Below, piece by piece: positions 1 through 8,265 of a stretch of 24,523 nt of DNA. This DNA comes from Pseudomonadota bacterium (GTDB lineage Bacteria > Pseudomonadota > Gammaproteobacteria > JAKAQQ01): contig JAKARN010000002.1 of NCBI GenBank assembly GCA_021828425.1, forward strand, positions 1-24,523, in the 5' to 3' direction. Made by a program: the position numbers and the translations under genes. The notes under the pieces were generated by a model. That model saw only the letters and a program-made list of their open reading frames with translations, was not told the DNA's origin and searched no databases. How positions within the stretch are numbered: the first letter of the stretch is position 1; every line of letters starts with the position of its first letter.

Positions 1-1210
1 GATAGGCGGTAAACAGGACGATCGATCCCCCCGGTGCGAAGCACGGGGTGTCGTCCAAGGGCCCCGGGGTGAGGAGGCGGATCGCGTGATTCTTGAAGGT
101 CATGCGGGCAATCCGCAGCAGTCCCTTCCTGCGGGCCACAAAGGCCATCTCAAGCCTGGTGGGTGAAACTGCGGACGCCGCATTGTAATGACCATGGAAG
201 GTCAGCCGGTGCGTGCGCCCGTCCGGGAGAGCTTTCCGGTAAATCTGGACACTGCCTTCCCGGTCCGAGGTGAAGGCCATGCGTCCGCCCCCGGGGAACT
301 CCGCTGGCTCGGTATTGATCCCCGAGGCATGGGTCAGGAGATGGAAATGGAGCGTCCGGAGATTGAGCCGGCCGATCGCCGAACTGCCCCCCTCGGAGGT
401 CACGGTTACGAGCAAGTGGCCACCGCCGGGTGTAAAGACCGGTGTTTCATCGAGCCCCGGCCGGTTGAGAACACGGCGCCTTTGCCCGTTGGCCAAGTTC
501 TGCACGTAGATGGCCGGGAAGCCGTTTTCAAACGAAACATAAGCGATCCGGTTGCCATGCGGCGAAAAGGCCGGCGATACAATCGGCTGGAGCGAGCGGA
601 CAACGGCTTGGGGATCGTATCCATCGTAATCGGCGATCATGAGAGCATAACGCCGGTGCGGTCCATCGGGGCGGGATTCGACATAGGCAATACGGCTCGT
701 GAATGGGGCCAGCTCTCCGGTCAGTTTTTCAAAGATGAGATCGCTCGCATCATGGGCGGTGAGACGCAATCGCCCCCGGTTGGTGGGAATGGCGAACGCA
801 AGCACCTGGTGAGCCGCCGGAACGTTGTACAGGTGGAAGACCAGCCGCCAGCCCCCTCCCCGGTGGCTGTGAATCACCCGTCCGATGACCAGGTAACTCA
901 TGCCGAGCGCTTTCCAGTTGAGGAAATTGATCTGGGCCGGCCGCGTGGGCTGCTGGACGAGATCCCGTCGCGCCAGGGGTCGGAACAGGCCGGTGCGGAC
1001 CAGATCATGGGCGATGACCGTGGCAGGCTGGAAGGGAGGGCGGCCGCCCACCTGCCAGGCGAACGGGACCACGGCGATCGGTGTCGCGGTCCGGACCCCA
1101 TGAGTGATCCGGATCTTCAAGGCACCCCAGCCCGGGGCGGCCAGGAAGACCAGCACCAGGCCGGGAATGTAAAGACGCCACCGGGTTCGGATGGGTTGCG
1201 GAATCCTCAT
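1..1210 (-). CDS. tolB: Tol-Pal system periplasmic protein TolB (partial, C-terminus beyond left edge)
   Basis: TolB is the periplasmic beta-propeller that binds Pal and links it to TolA, keeping the outer membrane attached during division. Reading the minus strand from the ATG at 1210 gives an unbroken frame of about 403 residues to the window edge. TolB is usually about 430 residues, so only the last blade or so is missing. Residues about 10-29 are a signal peptide ending AAPGWG-A. The N-terminal domain (about 30-165) contains IAVVPFAW and RTGLFRPL. The propeller repeats follow, with the typical words SRIAYVES, VSPAFSPHGNRIAYVS, GLDETPVFTPGG and RMAFTSDREGSVQIYR. The start codon overlaps the tolA stop as ATGA, so translation is probably coupled. 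pal is expected next, outside the window. Identification is secure from these repeats and the gene order. Confidence 0.95.
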   Translation of the reverse strand, partial: MRIPQPIRTRWRLYIPGLVLVFLAAPGWGALKIRITHGVRTATPIAVVPFAWQVGGRPPFQPATVIAHDLVRTGLFRPLARRDLVQQPTRPAQINFLNWKALGMSYLVIGRVIHSHRGGGWRLVFHLYNVPAAHQVLAFAIPTNRGRLRLTAHDASDLIFEKLTGELAPFTSRIAYVESRPDGPHRRYALMIADYDGYDPQAVVRSLQPIVSPAFSPHGNRIAYVSFENGFPAIYVQNLANGQRRRVLNRPGLDETPVFTPGGGHLLVTVTSEGGSSAIGRLNLRTLHFHLLTHASGINTEPAEFPGGGRMAFTSDREGSVQIYRKALPDGRTHRLTFHGHYNAASAVSPTRLEMAFVARRKGLLRIARMTFKNHAIRLLTPGPLDDTPCFAPGGSIVLFTAY

Positions 1211-2046
1211 GGTACGCTCCCGGGATGAAAATCAAAAATGAGATGTCGCCTGAAAATGGCCGGATCGGCAGGCATGGGCAGAGGGGAAGCCCTGAACACC
1301 GCGGTCAGCACTGACTGCCGGACGCTGGCACTGCCATTGCAAGGACCCAAGTGGGCGGCCACCACCCCTCCACCAGGAGCCAGCGTAACCGAAACCACGC
1401 ACGACAGGTTTTCGTGGACGCCCGGTGGGCGAATCCATGCATTTTCGACCTCGCTCCGGATCGCCGCGACCCAGGCCGAAAGTTCCGAGCGTCGCCGTTT
1501 GCGCGCGGCGGCGGCTGCCTGAGCCTCCTGTTCCGCCTGCTTCCGAGCCTCGGCCGCCTGCAGTGCCCTCTCCCGCTCGGCCTGGAGTGCCGCCAAGGCC
1601 TCAAGCCGAGCCTCGTGGGCTGCTGCCCGACGGGCAGCCAGGGCTGCAAGCGCTCTTTGCTGGGCCAGTTTTTCGGCCTGGAGATGGGCCAGTGCTGCCT
1701 TCTGGGCAATGAGTTCACGAGCCTGCTTGGCGCGGAGTGCCGCCAGATGAGCTGCCGCCGCACGCTGTTCGGCCCGGGCCCGGGCCGCCATTGCGGCGAG
1801 CGCCTGCGCTTTTCTCTCACGCGCTTGTTCCTTTTCCTGACGCCGTTTCTGGTAAGCAGCCCAGGCCTGTTCCACGGCCTTTCCGTTGACCACCCGGGCC
1901 TGGACCGGATGCGCCGTCGGCGGGGCGGGTTCACCCGATCCGTGGACTAAGGCCGTCCGGATGCCGACCACCAGCAACAGGAGAATCAGGCCGTGCAGAA
2001 GCAGCGACTGGATCCATGCCCGTTTGGAAGGACTCGCAGAACTCAT
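1207..2046 (-). CDS. tolA: Tol-Pal envelope protein TolA
   Basis: TolA is the inner-membrane anchored rod that crosses the periplasm and carries proton-motive energy from TolQR to TolB and Pal. The 279-residue product has the three-domain layout: a short cytoplasmic tail and one membrane helix (about 13-31), a long Ala/Arg/Glu/Gln-rich helical rod (about 55-188), and a C-terminal globular domain (about 190-279) starting AWVAAIRSEVENAWIRP. The C-terminal domain has two cysteines (C216 and C236) that could form the disulfide known in TolA domain III. It is shorter than the E. coli protein (about 420 residues) because the rod is short, which is common in other lineages. The start lies 3 bases after tolR, and the stop overlaps the tolB start. 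Confidence 0.93.
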   Translation of the reverse strand: MSSASPSKRAWIQSLLLHGLILLLLVVGIRTALVHGSGEPAPPTAHPVQARVVNGKAVEQAWAAYQKRRQEKEQARERKAQALAAMAARARAEQRAAAAHLAALRAKQARELIAQKAALAHLQAEKLAQQRALAALAARRAAAHEARLEALAALQAERERALQAAEARKQAEQEAQAAAAARKRRRSELSAWVAAIRSEVENAWIRPPGVHENLSCVVSVTLAPGGGVVAAHLGPCNGSASVRQSVLTAVFRASPLPMPADPAIFRRHLIFDFHPGSVP

Positions 2047-2049
2047 GGA

Positions 2050-2481
2050 TCAGGAACCGGAGTGGACATGCCCGGGGTGGGTCATGAGTCCGATGCCACG
2101 AGCACCCGCCCGTTGCAGAAGCACCATCGCGCCGATCACGGAACCATAGGCAGTCCGCCGATCCGCCTTGACGAGGACCGGAGTGTCCGGCTCGTGGCGC
2201 AGCACGGCCGTCACGAGGGCACGGATCACCGAGCGCCTGGCCGGACGCCGGGGATGGGCGGCGATATTGAGAAAAAGTTGGCCCGAGTGGTTCACGGTCA
2301 GAACAATCGGGGTATGGTTGGGATGCACCGGCAGGGGCTTGGCGGCCGCTCGGGGCAACCGCACATGCACCCCTTCCTGAAGGAGGGGTGCCGTGATCAT
2401 GAAGATCACGAGCAGGACCAGCATCACGTCGATGTAGGGCACAACGTTGATTTCACCCACCACCCGACGGCGGGTTCTCAT
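2050..2481 (-). CDS. tolR: Tol-Pal proton channel subunit TolR (ExbD family)
   Basis: TolR is the ExbD-type subunit that, with TolQ, forms the proton-driven motor energising TolA. The 143-residue product has a short N-terminus and one membrane helix at about 15-33. It carries the family block INVVPYIDVMLVLLVIFMI, in which D18 is the membrane aspartate thought to carry protons. A periplasmic domain follows (about 40-143) with the ExbD/TolR word VLVKADRRTAYGSVIGAMVLLQRAG. The start overlaps the tolQ stop by 4 bases (2478-2481), and tolA follows after a 3-base gap. Length and motif are normal for the family. The adjacent tolA and tolB favour TolR over ExbD. Confidence 0.95.
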   Translation of the reverse strand: MRTRRRVVGEINVVPYIDVMLVLLVIFMITAPLLQEGVHVRLPRAAAKPLPVHPNHTPIVLTVNHSGQLFLNIAAHPRRPARRSVIRALVTAVLRHEPDTPVLVKADRRTAYGSVIGAMVLLQRAGARGIGLMTHPGHVHSGS

Positions 2482-3170
2482 CGGTTTTCACCTCCGGGAG
2501 CCACCGGTTGGTAGCGCTGGAGAACAGCCGAGAATTCGTCGATGAATCCCTCCATGCGGTTTTCCAGCCGGTTGAGTTCGGTTTGGAAACGGTTGTAGGC
2601 GATCACCGCTGGAATGGCGGCGAACAGGCCCATCGCCGTCGCAATCAGGGCCTGCGAGATGCCCGGAGCCACCATGGACAGGGTGGCCTGCTGGACATTG
2701 CCCAGCGCATGGAACGCCGTCATGATACCCCAGACGGTACCGAACAGACCGACATAGGGACTCACCGAACCCACGGTGGCCAGGAAAGGCAACTGTTCCT
2801 CCAGGCTGTCCACAGCCCGTCGTTCAGTCGCGAGCATGCTGCGCCGGGCCCCCTCCAGGGCCAGTCCGCTGTTGCCAAGCCGCAGAAGACGGGCGTACTC
2901 CCGGTAACCGGTCTGAAAGATCTGGTCGAAGACTCCGGGCTCGACCTCTTGTTCGCTGATCTGCCGGTATAACTTGCCCAGATCGGTCCCCGCCGCATCG
3001 TAACGCAGGTCGAACGCGTGGGCCGCGGCCTTGATCTTCCGAAATAATGCCCGCTTCTGGAACATGATGGACCAGGAGGTCACCGAAGCGACCAGGAGCA
3101 GGAGAAGAACCAGTTTCACGATCCAGCTGGCCTCGACAATGAGAGTCCAGAAAGACAAATGTGTCGTCAT
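2478..3170 (-). CDS. tolQ: Tol-Pal proton channel subunit TolQ (MotA/TolQ/ExbB family)
   Basis: TolQ is the multi-helix inner-membrane subunit of the Tol motor; it surrounds TolR and contacts the TolA anchor helix. The 230-residue product shows three membrane segments at about 13-36, 129-152 and 171-193. The second and third contain the family signatures PYVGLFGTVWGIMTAFHAL and APGISQALIATAMGLFAAIPAV. A large cytoplasmic loop lies between helices 1 and 2. The gene overlaps ybgC upstream and tolR downstream by 4 bases each. Size and motifs match TolQ, and the neighbourhood separates it from ExbB and MotA. Confidence 0.95.
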   Translation of the reverse strand: MTTHLSFWTLIVEASWIVKLVLLLLLVASVTSWSIMFQKRALFRKIKAAAHAFDLRYDAAGTDLGKLYRQISEQEVEPGVFDQIFQTGYREYARLLRLGNSGLALEGARRSMLATERRAVDSLEEQLPFLATVGSVSPYVGLFGTVWGIMTAFHALGNVQQATLSMVAPGISQALIATAMGLFAAIPAVIAYNRFQTELNRLENRMEGFIDEFSAVLQRYQPVAPGGENR

Positions 3171-3586
3171 GGGGCAAGCACCTTGTGGAGAATCTCGGGA
3201 AACGGCCGGGGCCGAAACGTGGTGGCAGAAACGGAAACCAGACGGATCAAGCCCTCGCCGATCACCTCGGTCTCACCCCGGCCGACCGGCTGAACCAGTT
3301 CGAGACTGGCAGACTTCATTGCTTGGACCCCCACACCGACCCAGAGTTCATCGTCGTGCCGGGCCGGTGCCCGGTAGCGGACCCTGATCTCGCCGACCAC
3401 AAACAGAATCCCCAGCTCGTCGGCCAAGCGTGCGATGGACCATCCTTCCCTTCTCAACCACTCGGTCCGGGCTCGATCCATATAACGGAGATATGCCGTA
3501 TGGTAAACCACTCCCGCCGCATCCGTGTCCTCGTAGTAAACCCGGATCGGCAACCGGAAACGCAGTGGGGGCCATCCGGGCTTCAT
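3167..3586 (-). CDS. ybgC: Tol-associated acyl-CoA thioesterase YbgC
   Basis: YbgC is a cytoplasmic hotdog-fold thioesterase (4HBT family) that hydrolyses acyl-CoA or acyl-ACP thioesters and usually leads the tol-pal operon. The 139-residue product carries the signature [20 protein letters not shown] at about 16-35. By comparison with 4-hydroxybenzoyl-CoA thioesterase, D22 is the likely catalytic aspartate, and the GVVYH stretch is the conserved substrate-side helix start. [11 protein letters not shown] and the later strand [15 protein letters not shown] are also typical. The start overlaps the ruvB stop, and the stop overlaps the tolQ start (ATGA in both cases). Its role in Tol function is unclear even in model species. 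Confidence 0.93.
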   Translation of the reverse strand: MKPGWPPLRFRLPIRVYYEDTDAAGVVYHTAYLRYMDRARTEWLRREGWSIARLADELGILFVVGEIRVRYRAPARHDDELWVGVGVQAMKSASLELVQPVGRGETEVIGEGLIRLVSVSATTFRPRPFPEILHKVLAP

Positions 3587-4605
3587 GGGGGAAACAGGCC
3601 GCCGTCCCGCTTGCGGGGCTCGATGCCGAGCTGGCGGTAGGCCGCCTCCGTGACCGTTCTCCCGCGGGGGCCCCGTTGCAGGTAGCCGTTCTGGATCAGG
3701 AAAGGCTCCACCATTTCCTCGAGCGTTCCCCGTTCCTCACCCAAGGTGGCTGCCAGTGCATCGATGCCGACCGGCCCTCCGCCATGCTGCTCGATGATGG
3801 TGAGGAGGAAACGCCGATCCAGTGGATCAAAACCGGCACTGTCCACCTCGAGGAAGGTCATGCCCTCCTGGACTGTTTCCGGATCGATCCGGCCCCCATG
3901 CCGGACATCGGCGAAATCGCGGATGCGGCGCAGCAGCCGGTTCGCGATGCGCGGGGTCCCGCGTGAACGGCGGGCAATCTCGCGGGTGGCCGCCTCCGTG
4001 ATGGGAATGCCGAGCAGGCGCGCCGAACGCTGGATGATCGACGACAGGTCATCGGGTCCATAAAACTCCAGACGGGCCGAAACGCCGAAACGGTCCCTGA
4101 GGGGAGAGGTCAGGAGGTTGGCCCGAGTGGTGGCGCCGACCAGGGTGAAGGGGTGAAGCGGAATGCGGATGGACCGGGCGCCAGGTCCTTCGCCGACCAG
4201 GATGTCGAGCGCCCGTTCCTCGAGTGCCGGGTAGAGAATCTCTTCCACGGAAGGAGGCAGGCGGTGGATCTCGTCGATGAACAGCACATCCCGGGGTTCG
4301 AGATTAGTGAGAAGGGCCGCCAGATCGCCCGGGCGCTCGAGCACCGGGCCCGACGTCACCCGGATGTTCACGCCGAGCTCGTGGGCAATGATGTGCGCGA
4401 GGGTGGTTTTACCGAGACCCGGATGCCCGTAAAGCAAAACATGGTCGAGCGCCTCGGACCGCTGGCGGGCCGCGCCGATGAAAACCTCGAACTGCTCACG
4501 GATTTTCCGCTGGCCGATATATTCGGATAGCCGGTAGGGCCTGAGGGTCTGGTCGAAATCAGCGGTGGCGGATTGCGCCGGATGGGGTTCCCCTACCGTC
4601 GTCAT
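3583..4605 (-). CDS. ruvB: Holliday junction branch migration ATPase RuvB
   Basis: RuvB is the AAA+ hexameric motor that, loaded by RuvA, drives branch migration at Holliday junctions during recombination repair. The 340-residue product has every landmark of the family: the N-terminal [12 protein letters not shown], Walker [10 protein letters not shown] at 60-68, Walker [11 protein letters not shown] at 107-116, sensor 1 [10 protein letters not shown] at 156-165, PLRDRFG at 168-174 (the region carrying the arginine finger), and the C-terminal winged-helix domain with [17 protein letters not shown] and [17 protein letters not shown]. Length is normal. The start overlaps the ruvA stop at 4602-4605, and the stop overlaps the ybgC start. 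Confidence 0.98.
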   Translation of the reverse strand: MTTVGEPHPAQSATADFDQTLRPYRLSEYIGQRKIREQFEVFIGAARQRSEALDHVLLYGHPGLGKTTLAHIIAHELGVNIRVTSGPVLERPGDLAALLTNLEPRDVLFIDEIHRLPPSVEEILYPALEERALDILVGEGPGARSIRIPLHPFTLVGATTRANLLTSPLRDRFGVSARLEFYGPDDLSSIIQRSARLLGIPITEAATREIARRSRGTPRIANRLLRRIRDFADVRHGGRIDPETVQEGMTFLEVDSAGFDPLDRRFLLTIIEQHGGGPVGIDALAATLGEERGTLEEMVEPFLIQNGYLQRGPRGRTVTEAAYRQLGIEPRKRDGGLFPP

Positions 4606-5189
4606 GGCGACTGACCCAGAGAAAGCTTGAGGGCCGCCCGAATGAGCTCAGTGGAACTGAAGTCGCCGTCCAGGCGGGCCAAAAGCCGTTCCGCTTCTTC
4701 CCTCCGGTATCCCAGTGCCAAAAGACCGGTCAACGCCTCTTCTCTCGCCGAGACTGGAGGGATCACGCCCGGGGCTCCGGGGTACCAGTCCCGCAGGCGG
4801 TCACGGAGTTCGAGAATCAGTCGCTCCGCCGTTTTCTTGCCCACCCCCGGCACCCGGACAAGCAACGTGGGATCCTCCCGGTGGATGATGGCCACAAAAT
4901 CGCCGACCGGGAAAGTGGAGAGAATGGCCAGAGCAACACGCGGGCCGACCCCGCTCACCCGCAGGAGATGGCGGAACAGGACGCGCTCCTCCTCGTCCAA
5001 AAAGCCGTACAGGAAGACTCCGTCCTCGCGCACCAGATGATGGGTGACGAGAACGACCTCACTGCCCACCTCCGGCAGACGGGCCGCCGACAGGAGGGGC
5101 ATGTCCAGCTCGTAGCCGATACCCGCCACCTCCAGGGCAATATGGGGAGGGGTTTTCACAGCCAAGCGACCCCGAAGGTAGCCGATCAC
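4602..5189 (-). CDS. ruvA: Holliday junction DNA-binding protein RuvA
   Basis: RuvA forms tetramers that hold the Holliday junction in a square-planar form and recruit RuvB. The chosen start is the GTG at 5187-5189, giving [10 protein letters not shown], the expected RuvA N-terminus, and 195 residues (family about 200). A longer ATG frame beginning at 5243 would add 18 residues unlike the family and run into ruvC. The GTG overlaps the ruvC TGA (GTGA), matching the coupling used elsewhere in this operon. Domains are the N-terminal OB fold (about 1-63), two helix-hairpin-helix motifs with [13 protein letters not shown] and [20 protein letters not shown], and the C-terminal RuvB-binding helical domain with [19 protein letters not shown]. 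Confidence 0.97.
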   Translation of the reverse strand: MIGYLRGRLAVKTPPHIALEVAGIGYELDMPLLSAARLPEVGSEVVLVTHHLVREDGVFLYGFLDEEERVLFRHLLRVSGVGPRVALAILSTFPVGDFVAIIHREDPTLLVRVPGVGKKTAERLILELRDRLRDWYPGAPGVIPPVSAREEALTGLLALGYRREEAERLLARLDGDFSSTELIRAALKLSLGQSP

Positions 5190-5695
5190 GCCTCGCCCCC
5201 GGCGGTCGCCAGTTCCGGGGCCCGGGCGCGGAACAGGTGGCAAAGCGCGACGGCCAATGCATCGGCCGCATCCTCGGCCGGCATCTCGCCCAACGCCAGG
5301 ATGAGGGTCACCATCTTCTGGACTTGGGTTTTTTCTGCCCCCCCGAAGGCCGTCATTGAAAGCTTCACCTGCCGCGGGCTGTACTCCGCCACCTGTGGCG
5401 GTCGGGGACTGTCCATGACGGCGGCGAGTACGGCTCCCCGCGCCTGCCCCAGCACGAGCGCGCTCCGGATATTGCGGTGGACAAAACCGCTTTCGATCGC
5501 CACTTCAGCGGGCTCCCACTGTCTCATGACGGACCGGACTTCCCGATGGATCGACCCCAGCCGTTCCGGCAGCGGGCTCCGGGCATCCGGGCGGATCACG
5601 CCACAGGCGAGAAAGCGCGGGGTGCCTCCCTGCCTCTCGATCACGCCATATCCCGTCCGTTGCGACCCCGGATCCAGGCCCAGAATGGGGCTCAT
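5186..5695 (-). CDS. ruvC: Crossover junction endodeoxyribonuclease RuvC
   Basis: RuvC is the dimeric resolvase that cuts Holliday junctions after RuvAB migration. The start chosen is the ATG at 5695, giving MSPILGLDPGSQRTGYGVIE, the normal N-terminus. An open extension upstream to 5848 overlaps yebC and has no family resemblance. The product is 169 residues. The four metal-binding acids are all visible: D8 in GLDPGS, E68 in VAIESGF, and D142 and D145 in AEDAADALAVALCH. The basic stretch SPRQVKLSMTAFGGAEKTQVQ is typical. The start overlaps the yebC stop (ATGA, 5692-5695), and the stop overlaps the ruvA GTG start. The gene should be fully functional. Confidence 0.97.
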   Translation of the reverse strand: MSPILGLDPGSQRTGYGVIERQGGTPRFLACGVIRPDARSPLPERLGSIHREVRSVMRQWEPAEVAIESGFVHRNIRSALVLGQARGAVLAAVMDSPRPPQVAEYSPRQVKLSMTAFGGAEKTQVQKMVTLILALGEMPAEDAADALAVALCHLFRARAPELATAGGEA

Positions 5696-6450
5696 GAAGC
5701 ATCCTGAAACCGTCGAACGGCTTCCTCGGAAAAATCGGCATTGCTGTAGAGATTCTGGACATCGTCCAGTTCCTCGAGACTGGCCAAGAGCTTGAGTACG
5801 GAGAGGGCATCGTCTCCCGAAACCGGAATCTGGGTCGAGGCCTGCCACGTCACCTCTCCCGATGACGAAATGAATCCAGCAGCCTCGAGGCGGAACCGGA
5901 CCTGTTCGAAAAACTCAGGATCCACGATCACGGTCAAGCATCCATTTCCCGGATCCTCGACATCCTCGGCTCCCGCATCCAGCGCCTGTTCGAAGAGCGA
6001 TTCCGCCCGCTCGGGAGTCACCCGATACTGGAGAACCCCAACCCGCCTGAACAGGTAGGCCACAGCCCCATCCGCGCCCAGATTGCCGCCCGCCTTGACA
6101 AACGCGTGACGAACCTCGGAAACGGTCCGGTTTCGGTTGTCTGTCAGGCATTCAACCAGAATCGCAACCCCCCCCGCTCCATACCCCTCGTAGCGGACCT
6201 CTTCGAAATTGTCCGTGGCCTCTCCGCCCTGGAGACGCTTCAGCGCACGCTCGATCCGATCCTTGGGCACATTCGCCGCATTGGCCCGTTCAATCGCGAG
6301 ACGCAGGCGGCTGTTCCGGGACGGATCTGCCCCACCGTGACGGGCGGCACTCTGCACCTCCCGCATGACCCGGGTAAACAGACGCGCTTTGCGCGCGTCC
6401 TGTGTTCCTTTCCGGTACTGGATATTTGCCCACTTGCTGTGCCCGGCCAT
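5692..6450 (-). CDS. yebC: YebC/PmpR/TACO1 family regulatory protein
   Basis: YebC-family proteins act in transcription regulation and, in recent work, in relieving ribosome stalling; which applies here cannot be read from sequence. The 252-residue product starts with the family hallmark MAGHSKWANIQYRKGTQDAR. It contains RLAIERANAANVPKDRIERALKR and YEGYGAGGVAILVECLTDNRNRTVSEVRHAF, and the length is exactly typical. yebC directly before ruvC is a conserved proteobacterial arrangement. The gene begins 6 bases after the YfaZ-like gene and overlaps ruvC by 4 bases, so it is probably part of one long transcript. Confidence 0.97.
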   Translation of the reverse strand: MAGHSKWANIQYRKGTQDARKARLFTRVMREVQSAARHGGADPSRNSRLRLAIERANAANVPKDRIERALKRLQGGEATDNFEEVRYEGYGAGGVAILVECLTDNRNRTVSEVRHAFVKAGGNLGADGAVAYLFRRVGVLQYRVTPERAESLFEQALDAGAEDVEDPGNGCLTVIVDPEFFEQVRFRLEAAGFISSSGEVTWQASTQIPVSGDDALSVLKLLASLEELDDVQNLYSNADFSEEAVRRFQDAS

Positions 6451-6456
6451 GGCGGG

Positions 6457-7062
6457 TCAAAAGGAGATCCGGAAGCCGATGTTGATTCCGCTGTCCAGGG
6501 TGATGTCCGGTGTGCCGGCGTAGGCGACACTGACGTGACGGTAGCCGATATAGACGAGACCATGGCGCAGAAGGTAATAACCGAAATGGGCCTCGTACTC
6601 GAGATAGCGGTCGGTGGCGCCGAAGGCGACTACTTTGGGTGCGTAGTAGACATGGCCGCCAAACCCGAGGCGGTTGTAGCCGACCCATGTGGTATGAAAC
6701 GAAACCCCGACCGCAAGAGCCGAACCGCTGTCGTGGATCAGGCTTGCATCCGCGTAAACCAGCCGTGCACCCAATCCAATCCAGATCGGATGTCCCCCCG
6801 GGTTCGCATTGGCCACAAGCTCAAGGGCTGCATCACCCACGCTCCCGCGCCGGCGATGTTCCAGATAACCGACACTGCCATAGAGTCCCGTGCCGGTGAG
6901 ATCCGTCCCCAGGCTCAGGGCAAGTGCCCGGTCACTGAGATTGAGATTGAAGTTGCTCGACGCCTGTGCCGGAGGCACCGCGAAGAGAAGGCCCAAAAAC
7001 AAAAACAGGCAAGACAGGCGGCCGAAGATCTTGCCGCCACTCCGGACAATTCCCATGCGCAT
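6457..7062 (-). CDS. YfaZ-like outer-membrane beta-barrel protein
   Basis: The 201-residue product has a cleavable signal peptide (hydrophobic core about 15-30, cleavage near PAQA-S). A series of amphipathic beta strands follows and ends in GINIGFRISF, with the C-terminal phenylalanine typical of outer-membrane barrels. The words LSLGTDLTGTGLYGSVGYLEH, GHVYYAPKVVAFG, YLEYEAHFGYYLLRHGLVYIGYRHV and ITLDSGINIGF resemble the YfaZ family, whose function is not established. An AGGGGG-like Shine-Dalgarno sequence precedes the ATG at 7062; the ATG at 7056 is an alternative. The gene ends 6 bases before yebC, so it probably heads the yebC-ruv-tol transcript. Another small porin-like barrel family cannot be excluded. 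Confidence 0.75.
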   Translation of the reverse strand: MRMGIVRSGGKIFGRLSCLFLFLGLLFAVPPAQASSNFNLNLSDRALALSLGTDLTGTGLYGSVGYLEHRRRGSVGDAALELVANANPGGHPIWIGLGARLVYADASLIHDSGSALAVGVSFHTTWVGYNRLGFGGHVYYAPKVVAFGATDRYLEYEAHFGYYLLRHGLVYIGYRHVSVAYAGTPDITLDSGINIGFRISF

Positions 7063-7112
7063 GCTGCTGCCCCCTCAGGCTGGTCGACCATTGCCCGGAT
7101 CCACCGGGCCCC

Positions 7113-7118
7113 ATTATT
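7113..7118 (-). promoter_or_regulatory. Possible -10 element ahead of the yfaZ-like/yebC/ruv/tol operon
   Basis: Minus-strand AATAAT (within TAATAAT) lies about 50 bases upstream of the YfaZ-like start, in the 104-base gap after the Bax-like gene. It matches TATAAT at five of six bases, but no convincing -35 lies 16-18 bases before it. Just downstream is a short inverted repeat, GCCCGG/CCGGGC (7093-7109, 5-base loop), that would sit in the 5' leader. This is a weak call based on composition and position. Confidence 0.3.
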
Positions 7119-7166
7119 AGAGCACGATCGGACATCGTCCGGAGGGTGGCAGCTCGGGGCTTGGGA

Positions 7167-8252
7167 TCAGGAGGACGGGTGGGATGACCCGATCATGACC
7201 AGCCGGGTGAGCGGCACCGGAGTCTTGGGTTCCAGCCCCGGCTTTTCATTCTCCATGACCATGTCGGCGATCACGTCGGGGGCCACCAGGGTCAGATGGG
7301 CCAGGTGCCCGCTCCGACCGAGTGTCGGCATGAGCGCCAGAATGTCCCGGACATAAGACATCCCCCGCTGCGAGTAGAGATCGAGTCCGAACGCCAACCG
7401 GGCCGGGTCGAGGGGGACTTGGGACTGCCGCATTTCGGCTCGGAGCCGCCTGAACTGGCGGAATGGGGGGCGGGTATTGATCGCCTTGAGGTAATAGCGG
7501 ACGGAACTGGCCAGCGAGGGGAAGGCGCGGACGAAATGCGTCGGATCTTGACCAAGGGCCCGGGGCACCATCCCCACAAATGGGTTCGCGGTCCATATTC
7601 CGAAGAGGTCATTGCCTTGTACAGCAAACCGCGAGGTTCCCCATCCACTTTCCATCGCCGCCTGGGCCAGTGCCAGAATCACCGGCACCACATCCACCCG
7701 CCGTAGCAGGCGGGCCTGAACCCGGGGATTCCCCAGCGATCCGCCCACCCCGTAGGACACCTCGATCTCGCGTTCGAGGAGGCGCTGCCTCCGCCCCTGG
7801 GCTCCCTTCCGGGGTTGGGCAAAACTGCGGGTCAGGAAACGGCGTTGTTCGAGCACCCGTTCATCAGCGCCCAGGACGATCGGCAGGAGGGTTCGCAGGA
7901 AAGTGGTTTTCTTCTGGTGGGTCGACAGCCCGGCCAAGCCTTCTGGTAGGTGTCGCAGGGCAATCGCCGGCACGATGCGACGCGGAGGCCAGTGATAGTC
8001 ATAAGCTGCATACAAGGCAACCAGCTGATGAATATTCGCATTCGTGATTCGAGAGAGCGCGGGTCCGGGAAAGGGGTTCCGTTCGGAAAACCGGGCACTC
8101 GAGCCGGACCATAACACGACCGCGTGCCAGACCACAAAAACCGGCACGGCTAGGAGGAGGACAAGCACGATCCGCTCGGGAAAACCGCCACCGGCTGTTT
8201 TCCCGCGTCGTCGAACCCCGGGAAACTGGGAGAGGAACCTGGAATCTTCCAC
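7167..8252 (-). CDS. Bax-like membrane-anchored glucosaminidase-domain protein
   Basis: The 361-residue product looks like a peptidoglycan hydrolase of the Bax/mannosyl-glycoprotein endo-beta-N-acetylglucosaminidase family, acting on the glycan strand in the periplasm. A single N-terminal membrane helix (about 28-48) would anchor it. The catalytic region has VVPVILALAQAAMESGWGTS, with E201 as the likely general acid, followed by RFAVQGNDLFGIWT. SVRYYLKAINTRPPFRQFR and YVRDILALM complete the domain, as in E. coli Bax. The start is a GTG at 8250-8252, fixed by a strong AAGGAGG six bases upstream. Gene direction matches the YfaZ-like gene that follows after 104 bases; both products concern the envelope. 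The physiological role is unknown. Confidence 0.85.
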   Translation of the reverse strand: MEDSRFLSQFPGVRRRGKTAGGGFPERIVLVLLLAVPVFVVWHAVVLWSGSSARFSERNPFPGPALSRITNANIHQLVALYAAYDYHWPPRRIVPAIALRHLPEGLAGLSTHQKKTTFLRTLLPIVLGADERVLEQRRFLTRSFAQPRKGAQGRRQRLLEREIEVSYGVGGSLGNPRVQARLLRRVDVVPVILALAQAAMESGWGTSRFAVQGNDLFGIWTANPFVGMVPRALGQDPTHFVRAFPSLASSVRYYLKAINTRPPFRQFRRLRAEMRQSQVPLDPARLAFGLDLYSQRGMSYVRDILALMPTLGRSGHLAHLTLVAPDVIADMVMENEKPGLEPKTPVPLTRLVMIGSSHPSS

Positions 8253-8258
8253 GGCTGG

Positions 8259-8265
8259 CCTCCTT
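8259..8265 (-). promoter_or_regulatory. Shine-Dalgarno sequence that fixes the GTG start of the Bax-like gene
   Basis: Minus-strand AAGGAGG lies six bases before the GTG at 8250-8252. This is the best ribosome binding site on the minus strand here and supports GTG as the true start. Confidence 0.75.

Noticed and set aside
188..1228. Long plus-strand open frame of 346 codons opposite tolB
   Set aside because: It is the antisense shadow of tolB, which has full family signatures; the plus-strand product is low in structure and has no recognisable domain.
5186..5848. Extended ruvC frame with 51 extra N-terminal residues
   Set aside because: The extension overlaps yebC and has no similarity to RuvC; the internal ATG at 5695 gives the normal protein and a 4-base overlap.
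6106..7356. Plus-strand open frame of 416 codons across yebC, the yfaZ-like gene and the Bax-like gene
   Set aside because: It runs antisense through three supported genes and their gaps, has no ribosome site, and its length reflects high GC content.
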